From the NCBI RefSeq assembly GCF_039523175.1, contig NZ_BAAAEU010000004.1, positions 248,001-312,000 of the forward strand: 64,000 nucleotides of DNA, in the 5' to 3' direction. The stretch's first letter is position 1. The number at the start of each line of letters is the position of its first letter. The translations under genes and the position numbers were made by a program. The notes under the pieces are model-generated. The model saw nothing but the letters and a program-made list of their open reading frames with translations, was not told the origin of the DNA and ran no database searches. This document shows, in pieces, positions 8,536-16,887 of this stretch. The DNA comes from Dokdonella_A soli (GTDB taxonomy: Bacteria > Pseudomonadota > Gammaproteobacteria > Xanthomonadales > Rhodanobacteraceae).

Positions 8536-8605
8536 CGAAACGCGCGGCTCAACAGGCGGGAAATCCGGAGCCGTGCGTGGTTCCAATCAGTGAGGGGCTT
8601 CATCG

Positions 8606-8812
8606 ATGCTTACCGGTACAGTGAAGTGGTTCAATGATGCCAAGGGGTTCGGCTTCATCGCCCCCGAGGAAGGCGGGGAGGATGTGTTCGTCCACTATTC
8701 GGCCATCAATTCACAGGGGTTCCGCACGCTGCAGCAGGGACAGCGTGTCAATTTCGAGATCGTCCAGGGGCCGAAGGGCTCGCAGGCGTCGGGCGTGCAG
8801 CCGATCAAGTAG
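8606..8812 (+). CDS. Cold-shock-like RNA chaperone (CspA family)
   Basis: This 68-residue single cold-shock domain has both nucleic-acid-binding motifs, KGFGFI (RNP1) and VFVHY (RNP2), starting from the typical GTVKWFNDAKGFG strand. CspA-type proteins bind single-stranded RNA or DNA and melt secondary structure. The gene is a single unit with its own promoter near 8505-8535 and a strong terminator just downstream. Whether it is cold-induced cannot be told from sequence. Confidence 0.95.
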   Translation: MLTGTVKWFNDAKGFGFIAPEEGGEDVFVHYSAINSQGFRTLQQGQRVNFEIVQGPKGSQASGVQPIK

Positions 8813-8834
8813 ATCCGACGACATGTGCTCCAGA

Positions 8835-8859
8835 AGCCCCGCCATGCGGGGCTTTTTTT
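8835..8859 (+). terminator. Rho-independent terminator of the cold-shock gene
   Basis: AGCCCCGC and GCGGGGCT form an eight-pair stem around CAT, followed by a run of T. The minus-strand glycosyltransferase gene ends at its edge. Confidence 0.9.
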
Positions 8860-8860
8860 G

Positions 8861-10606
8861 TCACAGACGCGCGCACTGCGCCTGCCACAGGCCGCGCAGC
8901 GCGGCCGCGAAGTCCGCAGCCTGAGCATTCGCATCGCACAGTTGCGCGCGCACCGTGTCACGCAAGCCGGCGCGATCCGCCCGCAGCGCGCCAGGATCCA
9001 CCGCCAGCCTTGCTGCACATGCAACGTAGTCATCGCGTGAACGCGCGACCCATTCGTCACGACCGAGCCGCCACAGCAGGCTCGCGCTCTGCCGGCTGAC
9101 GAATGTCGCGCCGGGCAAGGTGACGACCGGGCAACCCATCCACAGCGCGTCGCAGGTCGTGGTGCAGCCGGAGAACGGAAACGGGTCCAGTGCGACGTCG
9201 ATGCGCCGGTACGCCGCAAGCAGTTCCTGATAAGGCAGTTCACCCCCCAGCTGCAGGCGCGCCGCGTCGACACCGCGTTCGGCAAAGCGCTGCGCGATGT
9301 GCGCGCGGGTTTCCGGTTCGCCAAGATGGCGCGCACGAAGCTCCAGCCTCGATTCGGGAACGCGACGCAGGATGTCCGCCCATGCATCGATCACCCCGTC
9401 GTTGAGCTTAGCGAGACGGTTGAACGATGCGTACACCGGCGGACCGGCACCATCGTGCAGCGGCGAGGGCGCATCGTCCAGTGGCGTGTAGCAGAACCGG
9501 CCCGATGCGAGGCGAACCACGCGCTCGGAATAGCGTTGGGTCGAATCGGCCGGAGTCAGCCACGCGTCGCTGAACCAGGCGTCCATCGCCGGCACCGCGG
9601 TGGTGTCGAACCAGTCGAGCCAGCAGACCTGCACGGGTGCGACGCGCTGCGCCAGCACCGCCAGGCGGTTGCCGGTGGAATGGCCGGCGAGGTCGACCAG
9701 TACATCGAGCTGGAGCGCACGCAGGCGCTGCAGCAACCGCGCATCGTCCAGCCCGCTGGCATCGACCGCCTCTTCGACAAGGGTCTGCAGGCGCCGCCCG
9801 GCAGCATCCTGTGCGGGCTCCAGGCTGATCAGCAAGTGACGATGCCGGGAACGGTCGAAACGCGCGAGCAAACCGTCGAGAAATGTCGCCACGGGCCCCG
9901 CCGCGATACGTGGCGACAGCCAGCCAATGCGCAGTGGCTGTTCCGGATCACACGCCGATGCGATGGGCGGCGGTCCGAACGCATGCAGGTGACGCTGCGC
10001 GAAATCGCGATGCGCGGCGAACAGAATCTCATTGTCCTGCGCCGGATCGTAGTGCATCAGCACCAGATGACGCGCGGCAGTCTCGGCATCGCCGTGGCGC
10101 AACAGTTCGCGATAACCGGCGAGGCCGGCTTCGACATCGCCACGGTCGATCAGCGACGCGGCGCGTATCTCGCGCGGCATGCGTTGCTGCGGGCGCAAGG
10201 CGAGTGCGTGTTCGCTCCAGCGCAGCGCGTCGCTAGGGCGACCCAACAGGTGCGCGGCTGCGGCCAGCGCGAGCGCCGCATCGTAGTCGTCCGGGTGGCG
10301 TTGAAGGAACGCACGCAGGAGTTCGCCACGCTGATGCAGCGCGCCGGCAGCGGCGAAGTCCGCGACCACGGCGCGGAACGCTTCGCGCGCGTCGAGCAGT
10401 ATCGGGTGATTCGCCTCGGCGTGTGCACGATCGGGATCACCGGCGAGCAGCAGACCGCGCACCAGCGCATGGCGTAACGGGGCCAGCTCAGGGCGCTCGT
10501 GTGCCAGCGCTGCGAAGATCTCGATGGCTTGCGGCAGGTGGCCATCATCCGCGAGCCGTACGGCCGTCGCGAACCGCTGGTCGAACGAGGAAGTCGCGAC
10601 GGTCAT
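8861..10606 (-). CDS. TPR protein with O-GlcNAc transferase-like (GT41) domain
   Basis: This 581-residue protein has about 200 residues of TPR-like helical repeats (AIEIFAALAHERPELAPLRHALVRG; ALALAAAAHLLGRPSDALRWSEHALALRP). A GT41 catalytic region follows, with LRIGWLSPRI, VDLAGHSTGNRLAVLAQRVAPVQVCW, YASFNRLAKLND, LDPFPFSGCTTTCDALWMGCPVVTL and FVSRQSASLL. These are the family's UDP-sugar-binding blocks. Bacterial GT41 proteins resemble plant SPINDLY and human OGT; some modify adhesins or other proteins, and the target here is unknown. The gene stands alone between the cold-shock gene and the ABC exporter. Confidence 0.85.
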   Translation of the reverse strand: MTVATSSFDQRFATAVRLADDGHLPQAIEIFAALAHERPELAPLRHALVRGLLLAGDPDRAHAEANHPILLDAREAFRAVVADFAAAGALHQRGELLRAFLQRHPDDYDAALALAAAAHLLGRPSDALRWSEHALALRPQQRMPREIRAASLIDRGDVEAGLAGYRELLRHGDAETAARHLVLMHYDPAQDNEILFAAHRDFAQRHLHAFGPPPIASACDPEQPLRIGWLSPRIAAGPVATFLDGLLARFDRSRHRHLLISLEPAQDAAGRRLQTLVEEAVDASGLDDARLLQRLRALQLDVLVDLAGHSTGNRLAVLAQRVAPVQVCWLDWFDTTAVPAMDAWFSDAWLTPADSTQRYSERVVRLASGRFCYTPLDDAPSPLHDGAGPPVYASFNRLAKLNDGVIDAWADILRRVPESRLELRARHLGEPETRAHIAQRFAERGVDAARLQLGGELPYQELLAAYRRIDVALDPFPFSGCTTTCDALWMGCPVVTLPGATFVSRQSASLLWRLGRDEWVARSRDDYVACAARLAVDPGALRADRAGLRDTVRAQLCDANAQAADFAAALRGLWQAQCARL

Positions 10607-10638
10607 GCCGGCACGATAACTGCCCGCACGCGATGCCG

Positions 10639-12402
10639 CTACGCCGCGAACTGCAGTCGCGCGAGTTCGGCGTAGAGACCGTCCTCGCGCACGAGCTCTG
10701 CATGCGTGCCTTGAGCGACGATGCGACCGCCGTCCATCACCACGATGCGGTCGGCGCGCTGCACGGTGGCAAGCCGGTGCGCGATCACCAAGGTGGTGCG
10801 CCCGCGCATCAGGCGCTCCAGCGCGTGCTGGATCAGATGCTCGGACTGCGCATCGAGGCTGGAGGTCGCCTCATCGAGCAGCAGCACCGGGGCATCACGC
10901 AGCAGCGCACGCGCGATCGCGACACGCTGCTGCTGGCCGCCGGACAGGCGCACGCCGCGTTCGCCTAGGTAGGTGTCATAGCGTTCCGGCAGCACATCGA
11001 GGAAGTCGTGCGCCTCGGCCAAGCCCGCAGCGGCGACGATTTCGTCGAGGCTGGCGCCGGTGCGGCCGAAACCGATGTTGTCGGCGGCGCTGGCGCCGAA
11101 CAGCACCGGATCCTGCGGAACGAGCGCGAAGCTGCCGCGGAGTTCCGGCAACGCGAGTGCGCGCAGGTCGGCGCCGTCGAGCGTGATGCGCCCGGTCAGC
11201 GGATCGTGGAAGCGCAACAGCAGCTGGAACACGGTGGTCTTGCCGGCGCCGGATGGACCGACCAGCGCGATGGTCTGGCCAGGTTCCACGGCCAGCGAGA
11301 AATCATGCAGCGCGGCGCGGTCCGGGCGCGACGGATAGCGGAACTCGACCTGTTCGAAGCGGATCGCGCCGCGCACGGGTTGCGATAGTGCCTGCGCCGG
11401 TTGCGGCGAACGGATGTCCGCGCGGGTGTCGAGCAACTCGCCGATGCGGCCGAGCGCACCGGCCGCGCGCAGGATCTGCCCCCAGACCTCAGTCAGCGCG
11501 CCGACCGAGCCGGCCGCCAGCACCGCATACAGCACGAACTGGCTGAGCACGCCGACGGCCATGGTGCCGGCGATGACCGCCTTGGCGCCTGCCCAGAGCA
11601 CTAGCGTGATTGCACCGAAGCTCAACAGGATCACCAGCGCGGTCAGCGTACCGGTCGTCGCGATGCGCCGGCGCGCGGTCGCGAGCGCGCGGGCGACCGC
11701 GTCCGCGTAGCGCCTCGATTCCTGTGGCTCGCGCGTGTAGGCCTGCACCGTATGCACCGCGTTCAGCGCTTCGGCCGCGGTCGCCGACGCATCGGCGATG
11801 CGGTCCTGGCTCTCGCGCGAGAGTCGCGACACGCGACGGCCGAAGATCACGATCGGCAGGACCACGGCCGGAATCACGAGTACCGTGAAACCGGCCAGAC
11901 GCGGGCTCGTGAGCATCATCAAGGTAGCGCCGCCGATCAGCGTGACCACACTGCGCAGCGCAACCGACAGGGTCGAACCGACCACGGTCTGCACCAGTTC
12001 GGTGTCGGCGGCGAGGCGCGACACCAGTTCGCCAGTACGCGTGCGCTCGAAGAACGCCTGGTCAAGTGTGAGCAGATGATCGTACAGGCGCCGGCGCAGG
12101 TCTGCGGCGACCCGTTCGCCGAGCAGGCTGACGAAGAAGAATCGCGCGGCGGTCGCAACCGCGAGTACCGCGGCAACCACGAACAGGCCGAGAAAGCTCG
12201 CGTTGATCGCTGATGCATTCGCCTGCGTGAAACCGTGGTCGATCATCACCCGCACGGCCTGCGGCAGGATCAGCGTCGCAGTCGAGGACAGTGCGAGAAA
12301 GCCGAGCCAGCCGATGATCAGGCCGCGGTACGGCTTGAGGTACGGCAGGAGACGGGTCAGCAGACGGATCTTGCGCGAGGAGTCGGCGGGCTGATCGGTC
12401 AT
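10639..12402 (-). CDS. MsbA-like ABC exporter (fused permease and ATPase)
   Basis: From the ATG at 12402 the protein has 587 residues. The N-terminal half holds six membrane helices (LIIGWLGFLALSSTATLIL; FLGLFVVAAVLAVATAA; LVILLSFGAITLVLWAGAKAVI and others). The C-terminal half is a complete nucleotide-binding domain with Walker A GPSGAGKTT, signature LSGGQQQR, Walker B VLLLDEATS and the H-loop VIAHRL. It should work as a homodimeric exporter of lipids or hydrophobic compounds; the MsbA-related group is likely. A TTG at 12459 overlapping the yigZ stop would add 19 Pro/Arg-rich residues. It follows yigZ on the same strand. Confidence 0.87.
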   Translation of the reverse strand: MTDQPADSSRKIRLLTRLLPYLKPYRGLIIGWLGFLALSSTATLILPQAVRVMIDHGFTQANASAINASFLGLFVVAAVLAVATAARFFFVSLLGERVAADLRRRLYDHLLTLDQAFFERTRTGELVSRLAADTELVQTVVGSTLSVALRSVVTLIGGATLMMLTSPRLAGFTVLVIPAVVLPIVIFGRRVSRLSRESQDRIADASATAAEALNAVHTVQAYTREPQESRRYADAVARALATARRRIATTGTLTALVILLSFGAITLVLWAGAKAVIAGTMAVGVLSQFVLYAVLAAGSVGALTEVWGQILRAAGALGRIGELLDTRADIRSPQPAQALSQPVRGAIRFEQVEFRYPSRPDRAALHDFSLAVEPGQTIALVGPSGAGKTTVFQLLLRFHDPLTGRITLDGADLRALALPELRGSFALVPQDPVLFGASAADNIGFGRTGASLDEIVAAAGLAEAHDFLDVLPERYDTYLGERGVRLSGGQQQRVAIARALLRDAPVLLLDEATSSLDAQSEHLIQHALERLMRGRTTLVIAHRLATVQRADRIVVMDGGRIVAQGTHAELVREDGLYAELARLQFAA

Positions 12403-12455
12403 CGGCGCAGTAGGGGGTTGAACAGGATGACGAGGTGCGGGCGGACGCCGGGCGT

Positions 12456-13049
12456 TCAAGTCGGCGAATCGACCGTGCCGCGGCCACGCGTAAGGTCACG
12501 CACGTATGTCCGCAGCTCGGCAACCCGTGATGTCGGCAGATCGATGTGGAGTTCGGCGCCGTCTGCGGACGCGGCCTCGGCGTGTCTGGCCGCATCGAAG
12601 TCGCGCAGCTTCGCGTACAGCGTCGCGGCCGCCGCGTAGTCACAGTGGATGACGACACGAGCTCGTTCGACCAGCTCGCGCTTGGCGGCGAGGCGCAGGC
12701 ATTCCGCCGCGCAGCCCCCATAAGCGCGCACGAGGCCCCCGACGCCGAGTTTGATGCCGCCGAACCAGCGCGTTACGACAACCACGACGCGGTCCAGTCC
12801 CTGGCCCTCGATCGCGGCGAGGATCGGCCGGCCGGCACTGCCGCCGGGTTCGCCGTCGTCGCTGAAGCGATAGTTCGCACCGATACGGTATGCCCAGCAG
12901 TTATGCGTCGCATCGCTCGCACTGACCCGCGCGACATGGGCGAGCGCGGCGTCTGCATCGTCGACGGGGGCGGCCTGGGCGAGGAAGCGGCTCTTCCTGA
13001 TTTCCTGCTGCAGGCGAGTGGCGCCATCCAGCGTGAAGGTCGTGCTCAT
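12456..13049 (-). CDS. yigZ: YigZ/IMPACT family protein
   Basis: The 197-residue protein shows the IMPACT N-terminal domain: KSRFLAQAAPVDDADAALAHV, then THNCWAYRIG, SDDGEPGGSAGRPIL and VVVVTRWFGGIKLGVGGLVRAYG. These are the most conserved blocks of YigZ proteins. A ferredoxin-like C-terminal part follows, as in the bacterial members. Eukaryotic IMPACT modulates Gcn2; the bacterial role is not well defined. I chose the ATG at 13049, which gives the family-typical start; the same frame is open far upstream only as a shadow of the next gene. Confidence 0.9.
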   Translation of the reverse strand: MSTTFTLDGATRLQQEIRKSRFLAQAAPVDDADAALAHVARVSASDATHNCWAYRIGANYRFSDDGEPGGSAGRPILAAIEGQGLDRVVVVVTRWFGGIKLGVGGLVRAYGGCAAECLRLAAKRELVERARVVIHCDYAAAATLYAKLRDFDAARHAEAASADGAELHIDLPTSRVAELRTYVRDLTRGRGTVDSPT

Positions 13050-13089
13050 CGGCGCATAGTGTAACGCGCCGCATGCGCCGTCGTGGCGT

Positions 13090-13941
13090 TTAGTCCAGCA
13101 AGGGCCGCAGCTCGTCCGGCAGTTGCCAGTCCGGGTGCGCGAGCCGGAACAGCCGCAGGCTCTCGGTCGCCTGCTGGCGGCGGCCCTGGTGCAGCAATTG
13201 CCGGATGTGCGCCAGCCAGTCCTCGGGTGCAAGCTGCATGTCGCGACGCAGTTCCACCGAGCCCGACGGAGAGGGCGCTGCGCCGGCGCGCGGGGCGGCT
13301 GGCATTGCCTGGTCGAGTTCATCGGCGGCGCGCGTCTTGCTTGCACCAGCCGCCTGCGGGGCAGGTGTGGACCGTGTTGCGGCATCGCTGCGAGGCTCCG
13401 CTGCGGCCGGGAACGGCGCTGGTACAACGGGTGATGATGCGGGTTCCGTCGCAGCGGGCGCGGCCGCGGGCAACGGCGTCGGAGATTTCGCCGTGCTCTT
13501 GCGCGCGGAGGACGCCGGCTTTGCTGGTACAGCGATTTGCGCCGGTACCGGTTGCTGCACTGACGCGGGTGGGGGCGCGTTCTGTGCCTCGTTCGCGTGT
13601 TCGCGCCGACGCGGGGCCGCCTCGGTGATCGGCTCGACCGGCACGACATTCGGTACCGCGTGACCACCGTACTGCGTCTGCTCGCGCAAGGCATCCTGGC
13701 CCATGTGCCAGGCAATGCCGGCCGCGAGCACGACACCCGCGGCTGAGCCGAGGCCGAGCAGCCAGCGCTGCCGGCGCGGAGGTCGGCCGTGGACCGCGCG
13801 CGCGGCTTCGCCGAGCACGGCACGGTCGAGCCGACGCGGCGGGTCGACGCGCGACAGGCGCCGGTACAGTGCGCCGAACTCGCCGCCGTCCTCGCCGAGC
13901 AGGCGATCGAGGTCGTGTTCGCGGTCGCGCGGCAAAGTCAT
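13090..13941 (-). CDS. Single-pass membrane protein next to ECF sigma gene, possible anti-sigma factor
   Basis: This 283-residue protein has a charged N-terminal cytoplasmic part (residues 1-58), one membrane helix (LLGLGSAAGVVLAAGIAWHM), about 120 residues of Pro/Ala-rich linker, and a C-terminal helical piece (WLAHIRQLLHQGRRQQATESL) that looks TPR-like. Its ATG overlaps the sigma factor stop by four bases, which is typical of sigma/anti-sigma pairs. I see no zinc-binding anti-sigma motif (H-x3-C-x2-C), so the role rests on position and topology. It could instead be a co-regulated envelope protein. Confidence 0.6.
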   Translation of the reverse strand: MTLPRDREHDLDRLLGEDGGEFGALYRRLSRVDPPRRLDRAVLGEAARAVHGRPPRRQRWLLGLGSAAGVVLAAGIAWHMGQDALREQTQYGGHAVPNVVPVEPITEAAPRRREHANEAQNAPPPASVQQPVPAQIAVPAKPASSARKSTAKSPTPLPAAAPAATEPASSPVVPAPFPAAAEPRSDAATRSTPAPQAAGASKTRAADELDQAMPAAPRAGAAPSPSGSVELRRDMQLAPEDWLAHIRQLLHQGRRQQATESLRLFRLAHPDWQLPDELRPLLD

Positions 13942-14489
13942 GACGCGAACCTCGCGCGGATGCGTGCCAGCGCGTAGCGCAGGCGTGATTTCACGGTTTC
14001 CCGGCCAGCGCCCGTGATCTCGCCGATCTCGTCGAGACCAAGGCCGTTTTCGACGCGCAGAAGGAAGGCGACGCGTTGCTCGTCGGGCAGATCCTCCAGC
14101 GCGAGTTGCAGGCGCCGTCGCTGCTCGAATTCGCTGAGCACGCGTTCAGGCTGCTCCGACTCGGGCGCATCGAGATTGCGCAGCACGCTATCGGTCTCGT
14201 CCGGCGATGCCTGTGGACGCTGGCGCCGGAAGCGATCGATGACGAGGTTGTGCGCAATCTGCAGCAGCCAGGTCGTGAACTTCGCGTCGGGCCGGTAGCG
14301 CTCGCGCGCGGCGATCAGCCGGCTCCAGGTTTCCTGGAACAGCTCGTCGGCGTCGGCGCGATGACGCAGGCTGCGCAGCAGGAAGCGGTACAGCGTGCCG
14401 CGATGGCGCTGATAGAGGATCTCGAAGGCGAGCAGGTCGCCTTCGGCGTAAGCGAGCATCAATGCCTCGTCGGTTTTCTCGTCCCCCAT
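13938..14489 (-). CDS. ECF-type RNA polymerase sigma factor
   Basis: The 183-residue protein has region 2 (LLAFEILYQRHRGTLYRFLLRSLRHRADADELFQETWSRLIAA, then FTTWLLQIAHNLVIDRFRR) and region 4 (LEDLPDEQRVAFLLRVENGLGLDEIGEITGAGRETVKSRLRYAL), with no sigma 1.1 or region 3, so it belongs to the ECF group. It is translationally coupled to the downstream membrane protein gene, its likely regulator. The target regulon cannot be read from the sequence. Only about 150 bases separate it from the divergent CoA enzyme gene. Confidence 0.92.
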   Translation of the reverse strand: MGDEKTDEALMLAYAEGDLLAFEILYQRHRGTLYRFLLRSLRHRADADELFQETWSRLIAARERYRPDAKFTTWLLQIAHNLVIDRFRRQRPQASPDETDSVLRNLDAPESEQPERVLSEFEQRRRLQLALEDLPDEQRVAFLLRVENGLGLDEIGEITGAGRETVKSRLRYALARIRARFAS

Positions 14490-14637
14490 GCGATCAGGTT
14501 AAGGCAAATCGATGGCTGTCGTCACGGAGAAGGGAGCGGGTTCGTTGAAACGCGACGCGCACCTTGTCGGGGTTGAGCGCGTGCCAGCTTGCCTCCAGGC
14601 CATCATCTGCGATCATGTGGATGTTCAGGAGAACCGC

Positions 14638-16599
14638 GTGACCGCACCTTCGCCCCTTGTTTCGATCGACGATGTGATCGAGCGCATCCTGGCACTTGGC
14701 GGCGACCGGCTCGCGGTTGCCACGCCGCTCGGGCTCGGCAAACCGAATCATCTGCTGAACACGCTGTATCGGCGCATCAAGGCGGAGCCGGAACGTCGAT
14801 TGACGATCTTCACTGCGCTCTCGCTCGATCCGCCGGAAGCTGGCAGCGATCTGGAACGTCGTTTTCTCGAGCCGTTCCTCGCGCGCCAGTTCGGCGTGGA
14901 CTATCCGCGGCTCGACTACGTGGTCGACCTCAAGGCGAACCGCCTGCCAGCGAACATCTGCATCCTGGAATTCTATTTCCAGTCCGGCGCGATGCTGCGC
15001 TCGGCGCGTGCGCAACGCGACTATGCGAGCATGAACTACACCCACGTCGCCCGCGATCTCGCCGACGGCCAGACATTGCACGCGATCGTGCAGCTCGTCG
15101 CGCGGCGTGGCAGCGGCGGCGCCGCGCGCTACAGCCTGTCCTGCAATCCCGATGTGACCCTGGATGTGCTCGACGCAATCGCCGCGCGCGGCAAGCCACG
15201 ACCGTTCGTCGTCGGCGTCGTGCATCCGGACTTGCCGTTCCTGGGCGGCGACGCCGAGGTCGGAGCGGAGTTCTTCGATGCGCTGATCGAGGAAGGCGAG
15301 CCGAAGCAGCCGCTGTTCGCGCTGCCGCGCGGCGCGGTCGATCTCGCCGAACACGCGATTGGCCTGTATGCCAGTACGCTGGTGCGCGACGGCGGCACCT
15401 TGCAGATCGGCATCGGCGCGCTGTCCGACGCGATCGTGCAGGCGTTGCTGCTGCGCCATCGCCGCAATGCCGAGTATCTCGACCTGCTGCGCGCGCTGCA
15501 CGGTGGAAACACTGCGACGGACGAGCTGGTCGCGCGCTGGGGCGGCGTCGCGCCCTTCGCGCGCGGACTCTACGGCGCCAGCGAGATGGTCATGGATGGC
15601 TTCATGCACCTGCGTCGCGCCGGCATCCTGACCCGCAAGGTCTACGACGATCCCGATGTGCAGCGGGCGCTCGACGCAGGCGTCGCAGTCGAACCCGAAC
15701 GCCTGCGTGGCGGCCACTATCTCAAGGGCGCGTTCTTCCTCGGCTCGAAGGAATTCTATGCATGGCTGCGCGAGCTCGAAGGCGAGGACCACAGCGGGCT
15801 GGTGATGAGCCGTGTTTCCGACGTGAACCAGCTCTATGGCGGCCGCGAGCGGCTCGACGCGGCGCAGCGTCGCGACGCGCGTTTCTTCAACACCTGCATG
15901 GTGGCCAACTTGCTCGGCGCCGCCACCTCGGATGCGCTGGAGGATGGACGTGTGGTCAGCGGTGTCGGCGGCCAGTACAACTTCGTCGCGATGGCGCACG
16001 CGCTCGATGGCGGCCGCTCGGTGCTGCTGCTGCGCGCAACGCGCGAAAGTGGCGGTCGTGTCGAATCGAACATCCGTTGGAACTACGGACATACGACGAT
16101 CCCGCGGCATCTACGCGATATCTACATCACCGAATACGGAATCGCGGACGTGCGCGGAAAGTCGGATGAGGCCTGCATACGCGAGATGCTGGCGATCAGC
16201 GATGCGCGTTTCGTCGACGAACTCGCTCGCACGGCGATCGGAGCTGGCAAGCTGCCGCGTGATTTCCGCGTGCCGGACGCCTGCAGACGCAATACACCGG
16301 CGACGCTCGCCGCGAACCTCGCACCGTTCGCGACGCGTGGGCTGCTGCCATCGTTTCCGTTCGGCAGCGATTTCACCGTGATCGAGCAGCGCCTGTTGCC
16401 GGCACTGCTCTGGTTGAAACGCGCCATGGGTGAACGCCGCTGGCCGGCCTTGCTTGCAGCGGTGGTCGCGCCCGGCAACGCTCCTCAAGCAGAGGAATGC
16501 TTGAACCGGCTGCAGTTGGGGGCAGGTGTGCGCTCGCTGAGCGAGCGATTGCTTGCCCGCACCGTTCGCGGCGCGCTCGCGCGAACCGAACGCAGGTGA
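14638..16599 (+). CDS. Acetyl-CoA hydrolase/transferase family protein
   Basis: The 653-residue protein contains the CoA-transferase family I blocks GDRLAVATPLGLGKPNHLLN, GTLQIGIGALSDAIVQAL, GASEMVMDGFMHLRRAGIL and a C-terminal domain with VSGVGGQYNFVAMAHALDGGRSVLLLRATR and TEYGIADVRGKSDEACI. This matches acetyl-CoA hydrolase/transferase proteins, which move CoA between short-chain acyl groups. It is longer than the usual 430-500 residues. I chose the GTG at 14638 because AGGAG lies six bases upstream; an in-frame ATG at 14512 would add 42 residues of unconvincing sequence. Its actual acyl substrate is unknown. Confidence 0.82.
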   Translation: MTAPSPLVSIDDVIERILALGGDRLAVATPLGLGKPNHLLNTLYRRIKAEPERRLTIFTALSLDPPEAGSDLERRFLEPFLARQFGVDYPRLDYVVDLKANRLPANICILEFYFQSGAMLRSARAQRDYASMNYTHVARDLADGQTLHAIVQLVARRGSGGAARYSLSCNPDVTLDVLDAIAARGKPRPFVVGVVHPDLPFLGGDAEVGAEFFDALIEEGEPKQPLFALPRGAVDLAEHAIGLYASTLVRDGGTLQIGIGALSDAIVQALLLRHRRNAEYLDLLRALHGGNTATDELVARWGGVAPFARGLYGASEMVMDGFMHLRRAGILTRKVYDDPDVQRALDAGVAVEPERLRGGHYLKGAFFLGSKEFYAWLRELEGEDHSGLVMSRVSDVNQLYGGRERLDAAQRRDARFFNTCMVANLLGAATSDALEDGRVVSGVGGQYNFVAMAHALDGGRSVLLLRATRESGGRVESNIRWNYGHTTIPRHLRDIYITEYGIADVRGKSDEACIREMLAISDARFVDELARTAIGAGKLPRDFRVPDACRRNTPATLAANLAPFATRGLLPSFPFGSDFTVIEQRLLPALLWLKRAMGERRWPALLAAVVAPGNAPQAEECLNRLQLGAGVRSLSERLLARTVRGALARTERR

Positions 16600-16721
16600 C
16601 ACCGACACTGGACGGTAGCGGCCGCCAAGCGCGAGTCGCTACAGCGGAGATGCTGTCAGGGCATGCCTAGGGGCCATGCGACTACCGCGATGCCGATGCG
16701 CAGACAGTGCGGCTGAAGAGA

Positions 16722-16784
16722 GGTCCCGGGCCCTGTGTTCCATGGGCATCGAAATTTTCGCGCAACTCCTTTTAGCCCGGGACC
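16722..16784. repeat. Inverted repeat in the gap between the CoA enzyme and the secreted protein gene
   Basis: GGTCCCGGGC and its exact complement GCCCGGGACC are separated by 43 bases. The 288-base gap 16600-16887 has no convincing gene. The hairpin lies downstream of both convergent genes and may act as a transcription end or be a repeat remnant. Confidence 0.5.
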
Positions 16785-16887
16785 AAAATCGTTGCTTCGG
16801 TACGGACGACGCAGCGGTCGATTATCCTTGCGAGCCAATCGCGACGGCGAGCAAGCGGATATCGAACTGCCGGCGTGCCGAGATCGA

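Noticed and set aside
8536..8605. Riboswitch in the cold-shock leader
   Set aside because: The leader is only about 64 bases and shows no known aptamer pattern; a temperature-sensitive fold cannot be judged by eye.
14494..16110. Minus-strand open frame of 538 codons
   Set aside because: It lies antisense to the acetyl-CoA hydrolase/transferase gene, which has clear motifs; the antisense product has none.
16656..16838. Sixty-codon minus-strand frame in the gap before the secreted protein gene
   Set aside because: No ribosome binding site or recognisable motif, and it spans an inverted repeat; not supportable as a gene.
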